Assembly (NCBI RefSeq): GCF_037392515.1
Contig: NC_090288.1
Coordinates: 60,559,673 to 60,623,672 of the forward strand
Source: Haliotis asinina
Lineage: Eukaryota; Mollusca; Gastropoda; Lepetellida; Haliotidae
Length of the DNA: 64,000 bases
Direction: 5' to 3'
The position numbers were made by a program, and so were the translations under genes. Each line of letters starts with the position of its first letter. Within the stretch, counting starts at the first letter, position 1. A model generated the notes under the pieces. That model saw only the letters and a list, made by a program, of their open reading frames with translations, was not told where the DNA came from and made no database searches. This document shows, piece after piece, positions 48,501 to 60,500 of this stretch.

Positions 48501-51500
48501 AAGCGTCGTATCAATGAACGACTACGCGATTTAGAAGACGAGAGACGTACACGATTGGAATCCGCTTCCTCGAATCGTGAACAGCTTCGATCCCAGATCA
48601 GTCGTATTCGGGAAACAATCGATAGAATACTGAATGAGGATACAACTTTAGCCAACAGGATTCGGATATTGTTCCGGGAGCAAGGGATCACCATCGTCAG
48701 CATTCTAACTGCATTGGGTTTCATCATATCAACCCTGGTGGTGTCACTGACAGGGGGAACCCCCACACCTGCCGGCGGGGGAACTCCCACTCCCACAGGC
48801 GGTGGTGTTAAAGACTGGATAAAAAAACTCGGGGAAGGCCTAGCTAAACTGGCTGGTAAAGCCGCCGAAGCCCTTCCCGGCATCCTGGGTAGCATCGTCT
48901 CGTGGTTGTTGAGCGCTCTGTCTAAAACTGCCATGTGGCTCAGTCAAAACCTGTGGGCAGCCATCGTCGCCGTGGCGGGTCTGGTGTACGTAGCGGCTAA
49001 GAAATCTTTAACCAAATAAGTCCCAAAGTTACCCCACCAACCACTAGGGCTGTTTTATTATCAATATGCTGCTGATAGGGGGGTACCCCCACATGAATAT
49101 GGGGGTGTGGTGTTGGTTGAATTTTAGGCTCCGGAGGTGGTGCCACTATACCCTTTTCACGTGGTGGGATGTGTGGGATATAGGGGGTGTTAATATCGGG
49201 GTTGATACCCAACTTTTGGTCCGCCGTGGCTATGACTATTTTGTTGTTATAACCCACCACTTTTTTTATTCTCAGTTGCATATCACTCGGAGCCATGTAC
49301 AACCCCACGCCGAATACGTAATTGACTTTCGATCTGGCGTATTCTAACACGTTTTGGTAACGGTCGATGGCCCTCGGGAGATCAACTGGAGAATTGATAG
49401 CATCCTCAACGTTGGAAACGAACTGTTTCTGAGCGTCGTAAGCAGTTCCCTTACCGAGGATGTTGGAACGCGTCATAGACTGCGCACCCAACAGCGCCCA
49501 CACGTACGTTCGAATCGAGTCGTTCAAGCGTATTGTACCAGCACGAGTGAATTCTTTCAATGTTTTTGAAATCATTTTAGTCCAGGCTGTGGCTGCATCA
49601 GGATTGGTTTGTTTTATACAGCTGACATGGATCTTTTCATTCGTTGTGGGACCTGTAAATGTATGACGGTTTGGGTTGTATGAACCATCTTTAGAACCGG
49701 CCTGATATGTTCCGGACCTGTAGAAGTACACGAGAACTATACCGAGACCATGGTTCACACCAGGAAGGCAAAAGTCTTTATTCGTTGGAATCTCAAACTC
49801 CCCACAAATACGTTCATAAGCGCGTCTATCATAGGGGTTATTCGTCATACTCCACGCTTTATCTTGGGGAAGAGGAGCACTTATTTCCTTCAATATTCGT
49901 CTCGTTTGATAATAAATATGAAACAAAATAACCGCCTTACTCAGTTCATCTATACCGTAGTCTGGTGTCACACCCGACCCTGTCGTCGCACACCACACAG
50001 CAAAGTTGAGTTGGTTCTGCCAAAACTGCATTGGGTTTTGATTCCAGTTTACCACCGCCTACGCGTTATTAACGGACACGATATAGTTTTCAAAGATATT
50101 AATAAAGGTTGTTTTAAACCCCGTACCATCTGCATTCACCACGATTTTCAAGTGTGCTAAATTCATATTATAATATATAATTCATATATTATAATATGTA
50201 CATAACACTTCCAGGAATAACGAGCGGTGAGGCCGTTCAGCTGACGCACGCGATCGATAACACGTCAGGTCAACTCGAAGTCGCACTCTGCGATATCACC
50301 TACCTACCGCAATGGACTAACATCAACGCCAGCAACAATAAGCTGTTCGTCAGTGGAACTCGCAGTCAGATAACTGACGGCTACTACAGCGTGTGCTCTC
50401 TAAACGACGAGGTCTTCAAACCCCTGGGAGCCGAACTCAAGATGAACGACTCAAACGGCACAGTGGTGTTAATCAACAACGGAAGAACCTCCTTGAGGCT
50501 CGGCCGACCATTAGCGAGGATACTCGGTATGTCTCCTGACGAGATAAAACCAACAACAACCGTCACAGGTACGAAGTTACCCGACCTAGTACCGTACCGA
50601 GAGCTGTACATTCATCTCGGTCAGGTGAGCACAACGTACAACATTCAAGGAGGTCACCCTTCCACTATACTGAGAGCAGTGCCGGTTAAAACTGAGAAAT
50701 ACAACGACGGTAGAACCGAGTCGTTTTCACCACGGCAGTATAAGAGATTAACCCAGGGCAACATACCTGAGCTGACAATATCGGTGTTAGATATAAATCA
50801 TAATCCTGTAAATATAGGATACCTCAGCTTAACGCTTCATGTAAAATGACCAGCGCACAAGGGCCCGGAGTGAAAAAATGCGTCAATATCGGGATCTCCG
50901 ACCTCGGAGACACGCGCGGTTTCGACGCTCCCGGAGTAGATGGTAAATCGTACGCCTTGCAACTGAAAAACAACATTTACAAACGCGTTGAAATCCCCTC
51001 CGGTGGAACCCTAAGTGATATGATAGATACCACAAGAGCAACAGTCAACACTAAGTACGCCCTTGTCAACACCGGTGATAATAATTGGATAATATACCCA
51101 TCGTTCGGTGGTAAACTGTTCGACTTAGACGATGTTGAGAGCACTACCGTCGTCCAAAACAAACCATATATGCTCGTCTTCACCGAAGATGACAAGTGGG
51201 TGTTGTTACCCGATAACGACGACTGGTTTCTCAATATTAGACTCGTCTCCCCTTACGTGTTTACGGATAACAAAGACAACCACCTAAACAAAGTCGTGAA
51301 CAATGGAACCCTGCTCGTGGCTTATGTCCCAACTCAGAGACGTAGCGTAGTCGTCAGCCCAGTCAACACTATGGCAGCCCACATGCTATCGAGTAAACCG
51401 GCCATACAAAACGTGACATTGCAGTTGGTGTCTGAATTCGAAGGCGTGGTCAAGATACTAGAGAGTCTACCGGCAAACGCAACACTGATCATCAATGTCT

Positions 51501-54500
51501 ACCTAGGGGAACCATCGGTGAATGATGTCGAGATCGTGAAGGGGATCAAACTCGGGTGGGTGAAACGACACCAGTATCAAGTTTGCAACGTTTACGTGCG
51601 GGTGGGTGTTGGAGCCGACACCAGTATGGAGGGGGTCAACGTGATCGTGGAAAACAAGATATCACTAACCAAGATCTTCCTGCCTGACAACATACACTTC
51701 ATGGGTATGAAGTTAACCCCTGAATTATTATCAAAAAACCAGTTGGAAATTATATCGTAATAGTATAATAATGGCCAATCATCGTCCCAACACTACGCTT
51801 AACGACCTAGGAGATACGGAGGGATTCGATCAGCCTGGTGAGGAAGATGAATTATACATCCTGCAATTCAAAGACAACGTGTACAGACTGGTGTCGTTAT
51901 CAGATTTAAAAGAGCCCAAATGGCTGATCAACTTAACACTCGCCTCACCTTATATCATAATAGACGAAAATATGTTTGTCTCTAAGATTAGGAACAACGG
52001 TATCTGGGTCGGGGATTTCATTCCGGAAGGGGTTTTCATAGGAACTACTAATACCGAAAAAAATAGGTTAAGGTCTGTTGTAAAAAATAAATTAGTATTT
52101 ATCAAGTATTCTTTAAACATAACTCTTGATATATACTCCCCTTTCACACTCATCATAGAAGTCTTCTTTTGGGTTTTAGACAATGAAAACACCTCAAGAG
52201 TACACCAAATTTTACCCGGGGTGTCAATACACTGGTATAAAGAACACCTAGACCAATATTGTCGTATTGTTATACAACAGGATACCCCCACGGGTCCTAT
52301 AAACCGCTTAATAAGCCTCAGTGGGGTTTTTATTACAACAGGAAAGTCTATTGACCTCTCACCTATTGCCCTGAGTAGTAGTCTAGATCTTGTAGACTTC
52401 AAATACATTAATAGAGTATTAACTGAAACCCAATTAAAATATCTTTCAAAATATATATTATAGGATGGGTCTGTACCCAGTCGTAGAGGAAGTAGCGAAG
52501 ACGCTGGAAACCGTAGATGGGTTCCGCTTGAGGCAGTTATGTGATGTGAAACGTCAACTAGAACAAGACCGTGACACGCGGAAAGCACTATGTAAAAAGT
52601 ACAATAGAGCTTTCAATATCGTGGACGGGGCTGACACTACCCTTATGGCAACCAGCATGGGACTAGGGGCGGCAGGCGTTGGGTTGTTAGCTACCATCGT
52701 GGCTGCACCTATAGTGCTAGGTATTGAAATAACAGCTGGGGTGGCAGAGTTGGCAGGGTTGGCGCTTAAGTTAGTATCACGCAGACTTAATCGTAAGGCA
52801 TTGAAACACGACGAGATCAGGGTTCTGGCCGAAGCAAAGCTGAACACAGTGAGTGAGCGAATTTCCACGGCACTCTCTGACAGTAAGATCTCAGAAGAGG
52901 AGTTTCGTTCAATCCTATCTAAACTCAAAAAATATAACGGAATGAAACAAGATATTCGGTCCAAGTCTCGTAAGTCTGCTATCAGCGAGGACGAGAAAAA
53001 AAAGTACATAGAACAGGGGATACAAAAAGCCCAGCAAGTCTTTATTATGAACACCAAAGAGATCGTAGGCGGTTCACGTTAAACTGTTTCATCGATATAA
53101 ACGTGACATAGGCACAGACGTTAAGTAGTAGGGGGAACACGAGGGTGATAGCCGTAAGCGAGCCACCGATCCTATATGGTCAGTCAAAACTTACAACATA
53201 GATAAAGTGGATATGAAAGCCGACGAACCTAACTTGTACTACTTGAGGGGTGGGCCGGGTAGGGGGTTTGTAAGAGAAGAATTATTGATCGTACCGTATG
53301 GCACAGTGTTACCTCCAACCAATACACGGTAAACTGTTTCATAGACACCCAACCTTTTTGTAGTAGGGGTAATAGTAGCAAGATCTAAGGTCCCAACCAA
53401 AGCCTTATTTAGTAAATAAGGCTTTGTAGAGACATTTCTTGAAAGTGAGCCAAAACCCCTATTCCCTATACTACTAGGGGGTCATGAGGCACAAAAGGTC
53501 CCCTATATCCATGCTGTCTCCCTGGGGAGGTCGTGGGGCACAAGAGGTTCCCTATATCCTCGTTGATTCCCTTGGGACATTGTGGGAAATAAGAGGTCCT
53601 CAGTACCCCATGTTTGTCTCTCTGTAGAGATGTTATGCAGAAAAGGTCCCCTATATCCTATGTTTGTCTCCCTAGGGAAATCTTGGGGCAGAAAATGTCC
53701 CCTACATCCTAGGTTTGTCTTCCTGTATACATCTTGATGCTGAAAAGATACCTTTGTCCCGTGATTTTCTCCCGTGGGAGATCTAGGGGCAGAAAATGTT
53801 CAGTGTATCCCATATTTGTCTCTCTGGGTAGATCTAGGGGCAGGAAAGAAGTTCTTATTGCAAATACCTAACCTGTCATGCCATGAAAGATTAACTCTAG
53901 TAACATGAAAGAAGCAGGTGCCCCTTCACTTTAAGTCAAGTATATTCTTTATACAAGTCAAATATTTCTGTGACATCAGACAATTTTTCACTGACTGATT
54001 GATGAGCAGATGTTATTTTTATGAGTAAATATGTGCAGTAAATGATCCAGTAAAACCTGCTTGTGTCTGTGAAGTGTGCATCATGTTGTCTTCATTCAAT
54101 ATGGCGTAGCGTGGCTGCGTCATGGCTGTGTTGCTCTGTGTGACCAATGATCTGCTTTTGGTGTGTTAGGCTGCATAAAAAAATTGAATGTTTCTCGGGC
54201 ACAATTTTTTTCAAAAGTGATAAGGGCGGTAGGAGTTTGTTTTTAATCTTTGATAGAAAAAATATTGCTGAGGGAGGACACATTTTTGTCTTTTTCTCTC
54301 AGAAGTACAGCTGGGGAAGTTTAGCAGGTGTTAATGAGTTGTAGATTCAACCACACTCATTCTTACAGTCACTTGTTCTTATAGTGGACAAATGGATGTT
54401 CAGGACACAGCCAAGTCAAAAAAGTTTTTTAAAATGTCAATAAGAAATTTTTACACACACAAAAAACAAGTGATGCCGATGCCCAAGAAACATTTCACTT

Positions 54501-57500
54501 TTTTTTATTTAGCTTTATGATAGTAATGTAAGAATATTGAAACATGTAATATTGGAATAAGGAGACATGTGCTGTGTGAATAAGGAAGCATAAGCCAAAC
54601 ACAGGACTATTTCAAATTCACTTACCGCTGTAAGCCCTGCTGCTTACAAGGGTTCATATTTATGACAGATTTTCAATAATGCGCAGTCCCTCATTACTGA
54701 AGTTAGAGCAGGAATAAATTTAATGTGTACAGACTGAAGTGCTATGTGGATTTAAATTTTTCTGAATTTGGTTTGACTGTATGTTAGTAGTTCTGTCTCA
54801 GTTGTTAAGGCTCTATTGATTGCTGTCTGTGGTGTCCAGGGCAGGTCACAAGGCCCAGCGAACCTCCAATGGCATTGAGAAGCGGGTACTGGTCCTTGGT
54901 GCAGGATATGTTGCTGGTCCGGCTGTAGAGTACCTGTCACGTGACAGCTCCACACATGTCACTGTGGCATCCCAGTTCAGTGAGGAGCTCGACATCATCA
55001 GTCAGAAGTGTCCGGTGGCAGATTGTATGTTGATGGACGTACAGCGGAGTCATGAGGAGCTGGAGCGCCTCATACCCGAACATGATGTGATTGTCAGGTG
55101 TGTAAACATAAACCTGTCACATGGTTTTCAGGTACAGAAACAGTGTGGTGTCATCGGGTGCAAATACAGGGCCATCATGTGTGTCAACACAATGAAAGCA
55201 TCAGGTGCAGAAACGTAAATGTGGACATGGCATAGTCATCAGGTGCAGAAATGTAAATGTGGACATGGTATCGTCATCAGGGGCAGAAACATAAAGGTAG
55301 ACGTGGTATAGTCCTCAGGTGCAGAAATATATAGGTAGATGTGGTATAGTCCTCAGGTGCAGAAATATAAATGTAGACGTGGTATAGTCATCAGGTGTAG
55401 AAACGTAAATGTAGACGTGGTAGAGTCATCAGGGGCAGAAATGTACATGTGGACATGGTATTGCCATCAGCTGCATTGCTTGTTTGGTTTGTTCACGTCA
55501 TGTGGTCATGTTGAAATCAGATAGTATGTGACTAGTAAGTATCTGGGTTAGAAGTGCTGCAACCCATGCTGGTTGTAGAAGCAACTAACGGGATTGGGTG
55601 GTCAGTCTTACTGACAGGGTTGACACATGTCATCATATCCCAACTTCATGCTCATGCTGATCACTGGATTATCTGGTACAGTTTTTATTATTTGCAGACT
55701 GCCACCATGTATCTTTAATGATGTTAAGTGTGGCGTTGAACAAACAAACAAACAAAAAATATCAAATGGTCTCTGACCATGCCTATCGGCATGAGAGTGA
55801 CAGGTCCTTCAGTGTTGGACTAAGCATGAATGGTACTCTTCGGATGGAGAAACAAGGTGTGATTCTCATCAAATGGCTCCGTGTGCAGTGTCACAGTTCA
55901 GTGTTGTGATCCAGATGTTTAGTTATATGTGGTTGGGATAAAAATTTGGTCGTATTTGAGTATTTGAGTGACAATTTCAGCTTGTTGCCCTATGAGCTCC
56001 ACCCAGACATTGCCAGGCTGTGTATTGACCACCGACGGAACATGGTGACGGCCAGCTATGTCTCTCCAGCCATGCAGCAGCTCCACCAGAGGTACATCAC
56101 TCACAAAAATAACACAGTATTATTCCTGAGTGGAATCTTAGATAATTTCGGTGGAAGTTAGAAGTTGACGGAGGGACTAATACAAATTATCAAAAATGGT
56201 GATGTTAAATCCTGTTTATAATGGATCAAAGAATGTTGATACATTTTATATAGTTTATTTAGAATATTACCTAGGTAGTTGGGAAATACGAGATAGATGT
56301 TCAACAGATGGATGTCAATCAACAGTACATGTAGTTCTAACATGGATATGTATTGATGTAATGGGACCGAGAAATGATACCTTGGAAGGTCAAGAGTCCT
56401 CTTTATTCCCCTTGCCACAAGATTGAGAATAACTTGGTGTTGATGGTTACAACAGTTGGAATGTGGTTGTTCATTGACAGCTACAGCAGCATGTACTGAC
56501 ACACAAGTCCCACGTGTTTCAGTGCTGTGGATGCCGGAGTGACCATCATGAACGAGGTGGGTGTTGACCCTGGCATTGATCACATGATGGCCATGCAGTG
56601 CTTCGATGAGGTCCGGAAAGATGGCGGGAAGGTAGGACATGTGGAAGCTCACTTTAGTGTGCCAGTTGTAGCTCAGCAGGACTGAAAACTAACATAAGTT
56701 CATAGCATGTCTGTCATTTCGATGTCACCCGTTTCTGTGCTCCTAGGCCCTGTTCCTGAACGCAATCACATCGCTATGACTGTTGTAAGTCAATGTTAAA
56801 GTATAGGAGTTCCAACCATGGTGGCACTATAATCGCTTTGATGAATGGGGCCAAGAATACCAATGAAAATGTACCAATAAAGGGGAACTATACCTTCTCT
56901 TGGAATCAGGTGAGGAACTAAATTAATTCCGGTATAGAAATGGGGAAAACTATATATGAGGGGATGTCAATAAGTTTTGAGCTTTGAGCATTTTTCATAC
57001 CCAGGTGTCACAGCCTATGGTACGACATTGAACCTTGGGGTGTTGCTGATGTGATATATAAGTTTTGGTATCCTACTCTCAGAAGTTATTGAACAGCTTT
57101 TGAACACATTGACAGAAAGAGACCCCCCCTCCCGTCAGTGAAAATGAATAAAATTGAGTATAGAGCAGTAATTAAGTTTTTAGTTCTTGAAGGAAACTCG
57201 GCGAAGAACATTGAAGAAAGGCTTTCAGCAGTTTATGGGAAGTCTTCCCCTTCATCTGCTACCATCAAACGATGGGTCAATGAATTTAAGCATGGTAGAG
57301 AGAGTCTTGAAGATGACCCCTGTCCAGGTCGCCCAACAACAAGCACTAGTGAGGAAAACATTGACAGAGTGCTTAGACTTGTGCTGGAAAATCGTCGAAT
57401 CACACTCCACGAGTTAGAGGAGACCACAGGCATTTCACACGGATCCATCAAGACAATTCTTCATGAGCATCTCGTCATGTCTAAGGTGTGCGCAAGATGG

Positions 57501-60500
57501 GTGCCAAGAATGCTTACAGATGAAATGAAGCAAACAAGGGTCACCATAAATGACTCCATGCTAACCAGATACAACAAGAAACCAGAAGATTTTCATTTTT
57601 GGCTAGTAACCTGTGATGAAACCTGGATCCATCACTTTGATCTTGAGAGCAAACAAGAATCCATGGAATGGAAACATGTCACTTCTCCTAGGACCAAAAA
57701 GTTCAAAGCCTCCAGATCAGTGCAGAAGGTAATGGCGACAGTCTTCTGGGATAGCAAGGGCGTCATCCACATAGATTACTTACCAAAAGGAAGAACAATG
57801 AATTGGAATATTACGCTAACTTGTTAAAGCAAGTGCGACAGTCAATCAAGGAGAAGCACCGGGGCAAGATCAGACGTGGTATTCTTCTACATCAAGACAA
57901 TTCTCCAATGTTCCAGCACACACGTGTTGCAGCCGCTGCTGTCCAGGAATGCAGGTATGAAATCTTGCCGCATTCCCCCTACTCTCCAGACCTGGCACCA
58001 AGTGATTACCATCTGTTCCCAAATCTCAAGAAACACTTGCTTGGTCGTAGATTTCAGGATGATAATGAGCTTATTGCTGCTACTGAGGCTTGGTTTGAGG
58101 ACCAAAATGGTGCCTTCTACAGAGATGGCATCAGCGTCTGGCAGAAAAGATGGAACAAGTGTCTTGACTCACAAAGGGACTATGTTGAAAAATAAATGTG
58201 GTTCATACCAATATTTTGTGTTTTTCTATGCAAGGCTCAAAACTTATTGACATCCCCTTATATGGGGAAGTGAAGGTCAGTGTCTTATAAATGAAATTGG
58301 AAACCATTCTAAATAGTTAACTGTGAATGGAGGATAATGTTGAATAGGACCAAGTAGACATTTTGGTTTTATACAAAACATAAATATTGGTCCTCGAGAT
58401 ACATAGACCACCAATATTGATCCTAGAGATATATACAGACCACACGTATTGTTCCTACAGACATAAATAGAGACCAGGAATACTGGTCAAAAATATATAT
58501 GAATACAGACTTCAAATATAGGTCCGATATCCAAGGTATCGATATCAACTGTCGGATGACTCCACGCCCTGCTACAGTAGCATACTGTTAAATAGCTATG
58601 TCTATATTGACATACCATCACTAGATATTAATGTTTTTTGCAAATCTTGTTAGACGTGATTATCATTTAGTGTGTACCTGTCCCTCGCTGAGTCATTCTC
58701 TTTCGTACAGGTACACGCCCCTCATCACCCTCCATTCAGTGAAAATATTAAATTGTTGGTTGTCGTTGACCATTCTTTCCGTCATTGTCAGAACCCTCTC
58801 TACTCTGGATCATGGTTTCATAGGTATAAAAATAAAGACCACAAATATTGGTCCTAGAGATATATTTTTACCATGAATATTGATCAATAATGAATATGAA
58901 TACAGACTACAAATATTGGTCCTGGAAATATATTTTTTCACCATGAATATTGGTAAGTAATGAATCTAAACACGGACTACAAATATTGGTCCTAGAGATA
59001 TATTTTGACCATGAATATTGGTCAATAATGAATATAAATACAGACTGCAAATATTGGTCCTAGATATCCATGCCATGAATATTTGTCAAGAATATATATA
59101 CTGTAACTCACGAAATTTTTGCATCACAATATTTTTACCACCCAACACATGTTTTTGTATAATGATATTTTTGTGACTTGCCTAATTCTCAAAAATAGAT
59201 TGCCTTATTTACCTCCTGTAAATCCAATCACATATTAAAGGTTATTGCTAATCTTGTACTCAGTAGAGTATGACTGTGCATAAGCAGCCAAGGGTGTTTT
59301 CCTAAAAACAACACACACTGCATGGGCCAGATTAGCCTAAAACAGTTCAAAGGGATTATTTTAATTGCTGTTGGTCTCATAAGTGCAATGCAGCCTATCC
59401 ACAACTGTTGGATGGTGTTGGCTTATTAAACGGTTTCTAATAAAACAGAATGTGTGTTGTGTGGTTGGCACCTGTCACATGCACTTGACTGAATAACCTG
59501 TGATCAAGTAACATGTGTTTGACATGTCAGTACTAGTAATCAGTGTTCCATCAAGGTATCATTGTTTAATTGATGTACTGTCTTGAATGTTTGTTGATTA
59601 TACGAACTGGTGAATATTAAATTGTGTCATATTTTTGTGAGCTCAAATCATTTGCAATTTTTGCAAAGATCATGATTGCAAAGTTTCGTGATTTCACAGT
59701 AAATACAGACCACAAATATTGGTCATAGAGTACAAAATTGCTGAGGTATTTAAATACAGACCACAAATACTGGTCAAAGAGATTTAACTGAAATGTGGAA
59801 TGCGAACACTGCACAAATTATCTACCAAGCAAAAATCCCACATGGATAATGCAATGTAGTGCCAAGTCAGCTTTAAGTTACAAATGACTGATTTCTGAAA
59901 AGAAATTGTAAACTTTCTCAGAAATTGAAATATTATTATGTAACTTTTAAGGGTGACTTCTTTAATCGTGGGCATTTTGTGAAATATCAGCTTCTTAGAA
60001 AGCAAACAGCTGACTGGGCTGCTCTCTTGGTAGCTGTTGCTTTCTTGGTAGCTCTGTTGCATTGTATGATGGCTCTGAGGTGAACATAACATGAAGAATA
60101 GTGGTATATTTTCTTTCAGATTAGAGCCTGTCATAATAAGGATGTCACAGTCATGCAGATGGGACTAGTGATATTTCTGTCAGTCTGACATCCTTGAAAG
60201 TTATTTCCTAGTTTAAGCAATACCATAACTTTTTGACTGTGTCATGGGATCTACTGTCCCCACATGAAACAGTTCACGTTTCAGCATGTGTTAGACTGAC
60301 ACTTTCCCTGTGTGAATGTACTTTGTATGCAACATTTAACTGCAGTTTTAAAACAAATATTATGGAAACTCTTTCAACTGGCTTTATGGGTGAATTATTG
60401 AAATGTGACTTAGAGTTTGGCATCAGATGGTTGTGTTGAGTGCATCACTAATTACTGTTATACAGGTCACTTCCTATGTGTCCTGGTGTGGGGGATTACC

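Larger units (their letters stand above)
45002..49090. repeat. Dispersed palindromic mini-repeats GGGGGTACCCCC inside Polinton genes
   Basis: Five exact 12-bp copies start at 45002, 45065, 45228, 46550 and 49079; near copies start at 45291, 45755 and 48753. Flanks often extend with CACACCCCCAC or its inverse. They fall in at least five genes and give GGTPT, GVPP or GYPH peptides depending on frame and strand. Confidence 0.9.
39144..53475. mobile_element. Polinton/Maverick, nearly whole
   Basis: A 14,332-bp element with 345-bp terminal inverted repeats and a perfect 6-bp target-site duplication AGGGGG (39138-39143 and 53476-53481); 6 bp is the Polinton norm, as are AG...CT ends. Left-half genes run leftward: integrase, DNA polymerase B, five small proteins, ATPase, major capsid-like. 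A coiled-coil protein (+) and a membrane protein (-) follow, then four rightward genes including the minor capsid-like and fibre-like pair. The element looks close to whole, with about two apparent breaks. Its terminal repeats differ at only about five of 345 positions, so the insertion is recent on an evolutionary scale. It lies in AASS intron 10, inside a minisatellite. Confidence 0.95.

Noticed and set aside
48323-48934. A 203-codon minus-strand frame inside the coiled-coil gene
   Set aside because: Low-complexity serine/arginine-rich shadow of the opposite, clearly protein-like frame.
51950-52588. A 212-codon minus-strand frame across two plus-strand Polinton genes
   Set aside because: Shadow of the fibre-like frame, with no recognisable domain and no promoter-like box before it.
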